From Thermoplasmata archaeon (lineage in GTDB: Archaea; Thermoplasmatota; Thermoplasmata; Thermoplasmatales; Thermoplasmataceae): a stretch of DNA of 17,058 nt. Made by a program: the position numbers and the translations under genes. This document shows positions 7,210 to 14,456 of the stretch, one piece after another. Where the stretch lies: the NCBI GenBank assembly GCA_021806345.1, contig JAJZXP010000350.1:1-17058 (forward strand), read 5' to 3'. The stretch's first letter is position 1; each line of letters opens with the position of its first letter. The notes beneath the pieces are model-generated. The model ran no database searches. It was not told where the DNA came from and worked only from the letters and a program-made list of their open reading frames with translations.

Positions 7210-7227
7210 ATATTGAAATAAATCCAT

Positions 7228-7548
7228 ATGACTTGGTATAAAGTTACAAAGGAATCAACAATGAAAGATGGTGATCTGTTCAAGGCTGAGATGAACGGAA
7301 AGCAGGTACTGATCATAAGAGATGATGGACATTACTACGCAACATCGCATCTGTGCACCCACGAAGATTACGACCTTTCAGAGGGTTTTATGGATGATCA
7401 TCAGTTAATTTGTCCAAATCATTTTGCCACATTTAATCCAAAGGATGGAAAAGTCCTTAGCCCTCCAGAAGGTGCAGGAGACATAACCTCACTAAAGTCA
7501 TATAAAGTGAAGGTAGAAAACGGGGATGTAATGGTAGATGTTGAATGA
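7228..7548 (+). CDS. Rieske-type [2Fe-2S] ferredoxin
   Basis: A 106-residue soluble electron carrier with no signal peptide or membrane anchor. The cluster ligands are in two loops: Cys43-x-His45 (LCTHED) and Cys62-x2-His65 (ICPNHFATF), 16 residues apart, the Rieske ferredoxin spacing found in dioxygenase ferredoxins and NirD-like proteins. The second loop has NHFATF rather than the commoner HGAxF/HGSxF. The Cys-Cys disulfide pair of cytochrome bc1 Rieske proteins is absent, consistent with a soluble carrier. Its TGA overlaps the ATG of the fused ETF gene (ATGA), so the two are probably translated together and may exchange electrons, an inference from context. Confidence 0.92.
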   Translation: MTWYKVTKESTMKDGDLFKAEMNGKQVLIIRDDGHYYATSHLCTHEDYDLSEGFMDDHQLICPNHFATFNPKDGKVLSPPEGAGDITSLKSYKVKVENGDVMVDVE

Positions 7549-9272
7549 ACATTCTTGTTCTGGTAAAGCAGATTCCAGAAATTAGTAAGATAACATTTGA
7601 CCCGGAAACGGGAAGAATTAGGAGAGAGGGCGTGCCCTTGATCATGAATTCTTTCGATAGAAGAGCAGTTGAAGAAGCAATTAGAATTAAGGAGAGAATT
7701 GGTGCTACTGTTACTGTGGCCTCAATGGGACCGCCGCAAGCTGCAGATGTTCTGGATGATGCGCTTAGGATGGGAGCGGACAATGCTGTACTCATTACAG
7801 ACAGAAAGTTTGGAGGTGCGGATACCTGGGCAACCTCAAGCATTCTTTCATCTTATGTCAAAAAGATAAATCCGGATCTTGTTTTTGCGGGAAAATATTC
7901 CCTAGATGGGGAAACATCCCAAGTTCCGCCACAGATTGCACAATTTTGCAACCTTAACTTCATATCCGGTGTCAGCAAGATAGAACTTGAAGACAGGTTA
8001 CTGCGAGCGGAACAGGAATATGAGAATGGGATCAAGTTTATAGAGACAGAATTACCCGCTTTAATATCAGTGAGCGAAAAAATAAACAGGGCCAGAAGAG
8101 TGGATGATTCGGTTCCTTCTATGAAAGAAAAAATAAAAACGGAAAATAGCGAAACACTCAACTGCAATATTGTTGGAATAGAGAATTCCTTGACAGTGGT
8201 TGAAGGCACTGAAGTTTTGCATGAGAATAGGGATACAAAATTCATTGACATGAAAAGAGCGCTAGAAATTCTCGAAGAAGCATTAAACAAGAATCACTCC
8301 GAAAATGATATCCAAAAAACTGAGGTTAACAAAAATAAGAAGAATGGAATGATTTTGGGAATCGGACTTGGTGATGGAAAAACTACTAGAGAAATAGCTT
8401 CAAAAATTAACGAAATTGCCCTTGAAATCGCATGTGAAATTGTGATTGTTGGTAATGTGGATCCAAAGGATCTCAGTGGAATGCCTGCAAACAGGTATTT
8501 ACATTTCAAATCAGAGGATATTTACTCAATTGCAGACTATATTGGGAATTTCATAGTATCCAACAAACCAAATTTTGTGATCTTTCCTTCAAATTCCCTG
8601 GGAAGGGATATAGCCGGTATGATTTCGGCAAAATTAAATCTTGGATTAACAGCCGATTGCGTTGACATAAGATGGGAGAGTGGAAAGCTTGTCCAATTCA
8701 AACCAGCTTTTGGTGGAGGAGTTGTTGCAAGAATAACTTCAAAAACAAAACCAGAAATGGCAACAGTTAGACCCGGGATGTTTAAGGAAACCCATTCGGA
8801 TGAAAGTTTTCCAGTAGAGGAAATTTTGACCAGGAGTTCTGAAAGAATTAGAATTCTCAAAGAAGAGAAAGTTGAAAGCAGACTAAGACAATTACAGTCA
8901 TCGAAAATAGTTATTGCGATAGGCAGAGGTATTGTTGGAAAAGCGATTGTGGAAAGGGTAGTCGAAATTTCAGAAAAACTAGGTATTGGTGTTGGAGGCA
9001 CAAGACCTATTGTGGACATGAAGCTGCTACCAAGACAACATCAGGTTGGAATTACCGGTCTCTCCATTTCTCCAGACCTTTACATTGCACTTGGGGTTTC
9101 AGGCCTTGATAACCACATAATGGGCATCAGATATGCAAAGGTGGTTATTGGAATAAATAAGGATCCAGAGGCACCAATTTTCCATCATGCGGATTATGGT
9201 GTGGTCGGAGATGCTTTGGAATTTGTAGAAATGCTTCATAAATACTCAGACTTAAAGAGTCAAAAACAGTAG
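7545..9272 (+). CDS. electron transfer flavoprotein, fused beta-alpha subunits
   Basis: A 575-residue protein joining EtfB (about 1-245) and EtfA (about 265-575) through a charged Asn/Lys-rich linker (250-267). ETFs shuttle electrons between FAD dehydrogenases and the quinone pool or ferredoxin. The beta half begins MNILVLVKQIPE and has the nucleotide-binding loop GKYSLDGETSQVPPQIA (117-132). The alpha half ends with the FAD signature: PRQHQVGITGL (496-506), PDLYIALGVSG (510-520), INKDPEAPIF and HADYGVVGD (549-556). Fused ETFs are known in thermoacidophilic archaea. LDNH replaces the usual xxQH in the flavin motif. The DGxTxQVxP form of the beta loop resembles that described for bifurcating ETFs, but no FixC/FixX homologues are in the window. 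It starts inside the Rieske stop codon (ATGA). Confidence 0.95.
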   Translation: MNILVLVKQIPEISKITFDPETGRIRREGVPLIMNSFDRRAVEEAIRIKERIGATVTVASMGPPQAADVLDDALRMGADNAVLITDRKFGGADTWATSSILSSYVKKINPDLVFAGKYSLDGETSQVPPQIAQFCNLNFISGVSKIELEDRLLRAEQEYENGIKFIETELPALISVSEKINRARRVDDSVPSMKEKIKTENSETLNCNIVGIENSLTVVEGTEVLHENRDTKFIDMKRALEILEEALNKNHSENDIQKTEVNKNKKNGMILGIGLGDGKTTREIASKINEIALEIACEIVIVGNVDPKDLSGMPANRYLHFKSEDIYSIADYIGNFIVSNKPNFVIFPSNSLGRDIAGMISAKLNLGLTADCVDIRWESGKLVQFKPAFGGGVVARITSKTKPEMATVRPGMFKETHSDESFPVEEILTRSSERIRILKEEKVESRLRQLQSSKIVIAIGRGIVGKAIVERVVEISEKLGIGVGGTRPIVDMKLLPRQHQVGITGLSISPDLYIALGVSGLDNHIMGIRYAKVVIGINKDPEAPIFHHADYGVVGDALEFVEMLHKYSDLKSQKQ

Positions 9273-9274
9273 TG

Positions 9275-9868
9275 CTATTGGTTGTAAACCTGTCTGGGTC
9301 CTCTTCCCCTAGTGTTGACCTGCCCCGCCTCATATTTTTGCAATATAATGCCCACAATCATAGCAAGAGCTGCAAAAAGTTGGGAACTAATGTTTGGAAG
9401 CCCCATGTCATAAATGGCGATCCAAATTGAAAGCGCTCCTGCGAAGGCAGCAACGTAAATTATTACCCTGTTAAATCTTATGTAGCAAAGTGCAAAAGCT
9501 ATCAGCGCAACCACCCCAGCCACGGCTACTCCTGCACCTGAAATGTATGCAATGCCTAGAAATACCGTAAATGCAATGGATGCACAAATCCCAAGCTGTG
9601 CCAGAAACTTGAAGAGAGCAGCGCCGATCACCGCTCCTATTGCGAATACCAGTATATCCGGTAACCCAGTAAAGTGCAATCGGACAATGAGGTATGCTGT
9701 TATAACGAATCCTCCATACGCTCCCAGTGCAATCATTATTAGTTTCCAGGATTTTTCACCCCTGAAGCAAAGGGCTATTCCAATAAGGAGCAGTATAAGA
9801 CTGACAGTGAAAGAGGAGTAACCAAGGAGGTTTGATGGCAACAGATGGTGAGAAACTACAAAATCCAT
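9275..9868 (-). CDS. polytopic membrane protein, DUF4203/TM7S3-TM198-like
   Basis: A 197-residue, very hydrophobic protein with about seven to eight TM segments running almost continuously from residue 17 to 180, Gly/Ala-rich helices (AIGAVIGAALFKF, GAGVAVAGVVALIAF) and a short basic hydrophilic C-terminal tail (RGRGPRQVYNQ), probably cytoplasmic. The spacing of Gly-rich helices recalls the DUF4203 (TM7S3/TMEM198-like) family; that is a recollection, not a search result, and no function is implied. The ATG at 9868 has a TTATAATA-type box about 30 nt upstream (near 9900) and another AT-rich box only 15 nt upstream, so the exact transcription start is unclear. It converges with the ETF gene, stops 2 nt apart. 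Confidence 0.75.
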   Translation of the reverse strand: MDFVVSHHLLPSNLLGYSSFTVSLILLLIGIALCFRGEKSWKLIMIALGAYGGFVITAYLIVRLHFTGLPDILVFAIGAVIGAALFKFLAQLGICASIAFTVFLGIAYISGAGVAVAGVVALIAFALCYIRFNRVIIYVAAFAGALSIWIAIYDMGLPNISSQLFAALAMIVGIILQKYEAGQVNTRGRGPRQVYNQ

Positions 9869-10020
9869 TTATTGTATGATATAAACTTCCCGTATTTTAT
9901 TATAATGATACCGCTAAATGAAAATCTAATGCTACAATAATTCAAAATTCTCCTGAAATTCAGTGAATATTAACCCATTTAAATTTGTTTTGAGATAGTT
10001 CACTCTCACCGGTATATTGC

Positions 10021-10812
10021 TCAATTACTTTTACCTGTAAGATTCCAGTAAACTGTTGCGGCTTCAAACGCCTTTTCTTTCGAAAGAAATGGAAATGACT
10101 GTTTCATTATTTCCTTTTTTGTTTTCTTTATTTCCCTCATATGTCTTCTTACAACCTGCACTTTGGCTCTTTTGGAATTTTTGCTGTTGCTTAGATCTGA
10201 ATGAAAAGTGCTTCCAATATTTTCCAGCTGTATGACTCTGCTTAACCCCATCGGGATGTTAAGATTTACACCCTTGAGATCAAGGAATCCTTTACTTGGG
10301 AAGAATACTGTATAGTCACTGATCCCCAAATTAATCCCTATGGTAACTACCGCGTTTTCTATGTTCCCGATGGGCAGGTCCATTGTAATTTTATTTCTTA
10401 TTATTTTCACAATTTTCGAACTGGTTATCACGTATCTGGCATTGAACTGGGCCCTGATTTTTAAAATGTACAGAGAGATGAAAAGGATGAAGATAAATAA
10501 TGCTACTCCAAGATAGGTAAGACTGAATAGAATCTTTCCCATTAAAGTTGGTCCACCCTGTCCTAAGGAACTGACAATCCCAACGGATAAAGTAAGCGTT
10601 ATCGTTAAAACATGTGTCATCATCCTCTTTCTTAAAAATTTTCTATAATCTTCATAAAGCGGACTGTATTCCCCCAGTATTCTTTCACCAGGCAAAATTT
10701 CCCCAAGATCCATTTCTTTATTTCTCGACTTTCTGCCCACATTGTAGTTATTGGTATTTCCTGAGATAAATATGTTTCCGCACACTGTGCAATGATCATT
10801 TCCTTCTATCAT
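10021..10812 (-). CDS. zinc-ribbon, two-TM, PH-like membrane protein (paralogue A)
   Basis: The frame from the first standard start gives 263 residues. TM helices lie at about 66-88 and 95-117; after them, RYVITSSKIVKIIRNKI...LPIGNIENAVV matches the start of bacterial PH (DUF304/YdbS-like) domains. A Lys/Arg-rich region (about 210-240) and the C-terminal motif TGKSN end the protein. The N-terminus retains only half a zinc ribbon (Cys8-x2-Cys11). The missing half, CTQCGSPM, is encoded in frame just upstream of this ATG, with no ATG, GTG or TTG before the next stop. The true start is therefore probably a non-standard codon near 10848 (ATA at 10846-10848), giving about 275 residues. Function unknown; likely a membrane-anchored sensor or scaffold. 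Confidence 0.72.
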   Translation of the reverse strand: MIEGNDHCTVCGNIFISGNTNNYNVGRKSRNKEMDLGEILPGERILGEYSPLYEDYRKFLRKRMMTHVLTITLTLSVGIVSSLGQGGPTLMGKILFSLTYLGVALFIFILFISLYILKIRAQFNARYVITSSKIVKIIRNKITMDLPIGNIENAVVTIGINLGISDYTVFFPSKGFLDLKGVNLNIPMGLSRVIQLENIGSTFHSDLSNSKNSKRAKVQVVRRHMREIKKTKKEIMKQSFPFLSKEKAFEAATVYWNLTGKSN

Positions 10813-10979
10813 GGGAGACCCACACTGAGTGCACCTTTTTTTCCTTATGATACCACTTACAACAAAGATTTGAATTAGATATTAATTTTTCTGAATATGC
10901 GGCAGTGATTTACCCACATCACAAATCCAACGATGTTCTTGCTTTTATCTTTTTTAAATAGGTTAATTCTGGCCAATTT

Positions 10980-11687
10980 CTATTTAACGCTGTACCCAGT
11001 ATCGTGAGAAGTTCTATTCTTACCAGTAAAATACTGGTTGCTGATGATCGAATAGTATTCACTCCTAATTTTCCTAGCCAATTCATAGTCAAGATAGTTT
11101 AAGAAATACCTCCTCCTTATTCTTCTTGGAACATTCCACCTGATTCTTCCAACGAAAGAACTCATTCCTCCATATTCATACACGCTGGAAGTTAACTGAT
11201 GCCAGCTAATGGGTTCTTCGGGAATTTTTCGCATCTTTCCTAGCAAACCATTAGGAAAGAAAAACAAGGAGTAATAGGCAGAGGAACCTTTTACATCCCG
11301 AATTACAATGCATTGAAGAGCCTCCTCGCTGTCAATCTTTAAAACTATTCTATTCCTGAATATTCCATAGATTGCGTCCGTTGTTAAAACATAATCCTGA
11401 TTGAATAAGACTTTTGTTCTCCAGAAGACGTATATAACTGATAAATTGCTTATTATAAGCAAAGTTATTGCAATATAAAGATAAAGAAGTTCATTGTAAA
11501 TTATTGCCAGTGATATGCTTAATGCGGTGAAAAATAAACCAAAATAAAAACCTTCGACCTTAGTTTTCCTTACGACTCCTTTTAAATCTGATGATGGATG
11601 GAATATTGCAACAACCCTTCCCGTGATCCGTGGGTCATTCCCATAGCCAAGAGAGTTAGGTTCATAATCCTTACTTATCCTAACCAT
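10980..11687 (-). CDS. two-TM PH-like membrane protein (paralogue B)
   Basis: A 235-residue protein with no zinc ribbon. TM helices at about 47-64 and 68-88 are followed by FNQDYVLTTDAIYGIFRNRIVLKI, which aligns by eye with the YVITSSKIVKIIRNKI element of paralogue A and suggests a DUF304-like bacterial PH domain. The C-terminal part is strongly basic (RIRWNVPRRIRRRY) and contains TGKNR near 222-226 followed by an 11-residue tail, echoing the TGKSN ends of its relatives. The only Met is residue 1. A TTTTAAA box lies about 33 nt upstream on the minus strand, implying a short leader. It is separated from paralogue A by some 130 nt that hold A's own promoter-like sequence. Function unknown. Confidence 0.7.
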   Translation of the reverse strand: MVRISKDYEPNSLGYGNDPRITGRVVAIFHPSSDLKGVVRKTKVEGFYFGLFFTALSISLAIIYNELLYLYIAITLLIISNLSVIYVFWRTKVLFNQDYVLTTDAIYGIFRNRIVLKIDSEEALQCIVIRDVKGSSAYYSLFFFPNGLLGKMRKIPEEPISWHQLTSSVYEYGGMSSFVGRIRWNVPRRIRRRYFLNYLDYELARKIRSEYYSIISNQYFTGKNRTSHDTGYSVK

Positions 11688-11750
11688 ACTTATGTGTTAA
11701 CATAGTCCAGCTATGGTTTAAAATTATTCCTTTTGATACAGTACGGAATG

Positions 11751-11760
11751 TTTTAAATTT
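11751..11760 (+). promoter_or_regulatory. TATA-like box of the acetyltransferase gene
   Basis: TTTTAAATTT is centred about 22 nt upstream of ATG 11777, again compatible with a leaderless transcript. Confidence 0.45.
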
Positions 11761-11776
11761 TGATTATGCATAGACC

Positions 11777-12322
11777 ATGGTGGCAAGGGTTATTATTTTA
11801 AAGGGTGACAAAGTTTCACTTGGTATACTGTCAAGGGAAGATGCACCTGAACTTTTCAGAATGATAAATAACCCAAAAGTTTCAATATTCTTGAGATTCC
11901 CGAGACGTATTATCGGCCTTGTGGACGAATATGAATGGATAGATAACAATTCAAATGTGGTTGGAAAAAGTCATCATTTCGGGATAATTGAAAATAAGTC
12001 AGATAAAATAGTGGGAGTTACCGGAGTGGAAGACATTGAGGCGATGACTAATGCTCATGTGGGTTATTTTATTGACGAGGAACAGTGGGGAAACGGTTTT
12101 GCGAGCGAGGCATTGAAACTGGTTGTATATTACTCATTTAATATCCTGAACATTAGGAAATTGTATACTCACGTTTACGAGCCAAATAAGGCATCCAGAA
12201 GAGTGCTTGAAAAAAATGGTTTCCAGAATACAGGTGTGCAAAAGGAACATCATTTCATAGAGGGCAGAGGATACACTGACAACCTGTATTATGAGCTTTT
12301 GAATCCTGCAAGACAAAAATAA
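11777..12322 (+). CDS. GNAT-family N-acetyltransferase, RimJ/RimL type
   Basis: A 181-residue acetyl-CoA-dependent acetyltransferase. The acetyl-CoA pyrophosphate loop (motif A) is QWGNGFASEALKL at 103-115, preceded by the VGYFIDEE strand. Motif B follows as EPNKASRRVLEKNGF (135-149), the RimJ/RimL/SpeG-like (Acetyltransf_3) pattern with Asn137 and the terminal NGF turn. The substrate could be a ribosomal protein N-terminus, a polyamine or a small molecule; the sequence does not decide. It is transcribed opposite to the flanking zinc-ribbon/PH-like genes and sits between paralogues B and C, so it may have been inserted into an older tandem array. The 59 nt to the convergent neighbour contain T-rich stretches. 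Confidence 0.88.
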   Translation: MVARVIILKGDKVSLGILSREDAPELFRMINNPKVSIFLRFPRRIIGLVDEYEWIDNNSNVVGKSHHFGIIENKSDKIVGVTGVEDIEAMTNAHVGYFIDEEQWGNGFASEALKLVVYYSFNILNIRKLYTHVYEPNKASRRVLEKNGFQNTGVQKEHHFIEGRGYTDNLYYELLNPARQK

Positions 12323-12381
12323 GCAATCTTTGAAGATAATCAAGGAGTTTTTGCCATGAATTGTGGTGAAAGTCTTATTTT

Positions 12382-13149
12382 TTAATTTGATTTTCCAGTC
12401 TCATTGTTAACTTTCTTCACGAAATTCAATGCATCCTCCCAGTTCATATAATCAAAGTGACTTCTCTTAAAGGATTCATTTGTGGATTTTTTGAAATTTA
12501 ATAACTCTCCATTTGAATGTCTTCCTATGTTCAGGTTGTTTTTTATTTTTCTTGGATTCTCATTTTGATCTTTCATAGTACTCATTTTACGGAAAAAGCG
12601 TTTCTGGTGCCTTTCTTCTCTTAAGAACTTAATCTGGTAATAGCCCATAGCCTTATTATTTGGAACCATTGCCCTTGTTATAGAGCTTCTTTCTATTGAT
12701 TCCAGGACTTTGTCTCCTTTGACGATTACCAGTCTGTTATTTGTGATAATATAGTTTCTTTTTATTTTGCTGAAGATTTTATGTTCGGTAAGAAATAGAA
12801 TAATAAAAATAAAAGCGGTAATGATTGTTCCGATAACATAAAGGTCGCTGGGTATGCCAATGACAAATGTCAAATAAAAACCAACTATGGTAAATGAGGC
12901 ACTTAACATCTGTCCTGCCATACTCCTGTATATTAATTTTTTAGACGGACTGCAGATAAATTCAATTTTCTCTTCTGGAAATATATTTGCATAGAACGAT
13001 TCAATTAATTCTGTTGAATGTTCTTGGATTGGCAAATTTGAGTTTGCGTTCAACCGAAAAACGGTACTGCAGTTCCTGCAGTATGATCCATCCTTAGACG
13101 GGGATATTCCGCAGTTCTGACATAATCTTTTCCTCCGAAAGCTTAGCAA
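12382..13149 (-). CDS. zinc-ribbon, two-TM, PH-like membrane protein (paralogue C)
   Basis: A 255-residue protein starting at TTG (13147-13149). That codon is preceded directly by an in-frame TAG and is the only possible standard start before the zinc ribbon Cys10-x2-Cys13...Cys24-x2-Cys27. TM helices lie at about 80-100 and 103-122, followed by RNYIITNNRLVIVKGDKV, the entry strands of a DUF304-like bacterial PH domain. A basic, Asn/Lys-rich C-terminal half ends in TGKSN, the same pentapeptide as paralogue A. A minus-strand box TTTTTATTA centred near 13175 lies about 26 nt from the TTG, which independently supports a leaderless TTG start. Function unknown; the layout suggests a membrane protein with a cytosolic or external metal-binding tip. 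Confidence 0.72.
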   Translation of the reverse strand: MLSFRRKRLCQNCGISPSKDGSYCRNCSTVFRLNANSNLPIQEHSTELIESFYANIFPEEKIEFICSPSKKLIYRSMAGQMLSASFTIVGFYLTFVIGIPSDLYVIGTIITAFIFIILFLTEHKIFSKIKRNYIITNNRLVIVKGDKVLESIERSSITRAMVPNNKAMGYYQIKFLREERHQKRFFRKMSTMKDQNENPRKIKNNLNIGRHSNGELLNFKKSTNESFKRSHFDYMNWEDALNFVKKVNNETGKSN

Positions 13150-13170
13150 CTATCTTTAATATTTCAACAT

Positions 13171-13179
13171 AATAAAAAT
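13171..13179 (-). promoter_or_regulatory. TATA-like box supporting the TTG start of paralogue C
   Basis: The minus strand reads TTTTTATTA, centred about 26 nt upstream of the TTG start, the same spacing seen at the leaderless ATG genes of this window. Confidence 0.45.
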
Positions 13180-13288
13180 ATTTACCTCATATTAAAGGTA
13201 TAAATTCCTGCATAAGATATGTTTCTAGGAAAAAATTTAAGAAATATCCTGTTGATGAATGTTTTCTAGAATGAAAGTGATGAATGGC

Positions 13289-14446
13289 TCATTTTGTTTT
13301 AGCTACAATTCTTAGAACATCTGAATCCTTTAACTGGTAATTTCTCCCGACTACCATTTTGGTTCTTGCATTTATAGCCTTGATAAAACCTTCACCTATA
13401 TCAGAGTGAACGGCGAATGCAAGGTCCTCAGCCGTCTCCCCTTCAGACATGATAAAAGCGTCCGGGAGTATATTCCCATCTTTATCCACCCACTTTGTGT
13501 CGTCATATACGGGATAAACTATTATTCTTCCGAGTCTCCCTTTTATCATCTCTCCCATTATTTCAAAGACTCTCTTTATCTTCCCATTTGCGTAACTTTG
13601 ATTGATCTTTTCAAGTGCAACTTTTTGCTTTTCATTTGCCTTATCTGTTGGAGTTAAGTCTGTTAGACTGTTTATCAGCCCTGCACCATATGCTTTCTCT
13701 ATAGACAGTTCGTAGTCGGATGAGATAATAGAGTATCCAGATCCGATGAAGTCCTCGTAATTTTGAATTAAATCACCCTTATTCACTATTCTTATCATCG
13801 GTCTAATTTCCTTCATAACAATTTCAGAGAATTGCAATTTATCCTCGTCAGTCCATTTGGATATGTCATCTTTCAGATGGTGTCCTGACAGTACTGATCT
13901 TACGTCCTTGAGATTAAGATTGAAAAACGATGCTTTTTGAAGAATGACCTCCTCAAGAGGTGTCTTCGTTTGTGAAAATTTTCTCACAAACTTTTCCCAG
14001 TCGCTTGAAAATCTTGATGAAAACCATTTTAGTATCTCGATTTCAGTCCGTTCAGCTTCCTTTGTGACCGCTTCTGCGGTGAGAAGATGACCTTCGTCAT
14101 CAAGTGGGTCCAGTAAAATTATAATTGCACTGGTATACCTCAGGGCGTCCATAAACAAATTCCCCATTCCTTTACCTTCGCTTGAACCTTCTATGAGTCC
14201 TGGGACATCAACCACGAGAACAGGCACAAATCTTTGTCCGTTTTCACATTTTCCATGCTTTGGGTTGCAGAGTTTTCCAAGATCGAGATGCGGGCATCTT
14301 GTTTCCATGAAACCCACTCCCTCATTTGGTTCAATAGTTGTGAATTGATAATTGCCAATTGCAACCATTGTGCCAGTTATGGCTGAAAAGAGAGTGGACT
14401 TTCCTGCATTAGGTTTACCTGCAATTCCAATTTTCAATGAAGCCAT
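13289..14446 (-). CDS. archaeal YchF/OLA1-type translation-associated GTPase/ATPase
   Basis: A 385-residue TRAFAC P-loop protein of the Obg/YchF family, thought to act at ribosomes; bacterial and eukaryotic members prefer ATP. The P-loop is GKPNAGKS near 10-17, switch II is DVPGL near 80-84, and an NKGD element takes the place of NKxD. A Cys-rich insert CPHLDLGKLCNPKHGKC (Cys51, 60, 67) followed by RFVPV is the hallmark of the archaeal subgroup. The C-terminal 70-80 residues (SEGETAEDLAFAVHSDIGEGF) form a TGS domain. The frame opens at an ATG at 14479, inside the upstream UPF0179 gene. I prefer ATG 14446, which gives the family-typical MASLKIGIAGKPNAGKST start 10 nt after the UPF0179 stop. 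It is the last gene of a minus-strand cluster. Confidence 0.92.
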   Translation of the reverse strand: MASLKIGIAGKPNAGKSTLFSAITGTMVAIGNYQFTTIEPNEGVGFMETRCPHLDLGKLCNPKHGKCENGQRFVPVLVVDVPGLIEGSSEGKGMGNLFMDALRYTSAIIILLDPLDDEGHLLTAEAVTKEAERTEIEILKWFSSRFSSDWEKFVRKFSQTKTPLEEVILQKASFFNLNLKDVRSVLSGHHLKDDISKWTDEDKLQFSEIVMKEIRPMIRIVNKGDLIQNYEDFIGSGYSIISSDYELSIEKAYGAGLINSLTDLTPTDKANEKQKVALEKINQSYANGKIKRVFEIMGEMIKGRLGRIIVYPVYDDTKWVDKDGNILPDAFIMSEGETAEDLAFAVHSDIGEGFIKAINARTKMVVGRNYQLKDSDVLRIVAKTK

Positions 14447-14456
14447 TGTTCCACAT

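Noticed and set aside
7853..9019. Long minus-strand ORFs opposite the ETF gene
   Set aside because: They are antisense shadows of a confidently identified coding sequence.
11691..11704. TATGT-GTTA-ACATA inverted repeat near the start of paralogue B
   Set aside because: The arms are only 5 bp in AT-rich DNA; too short to support an operator call alone.
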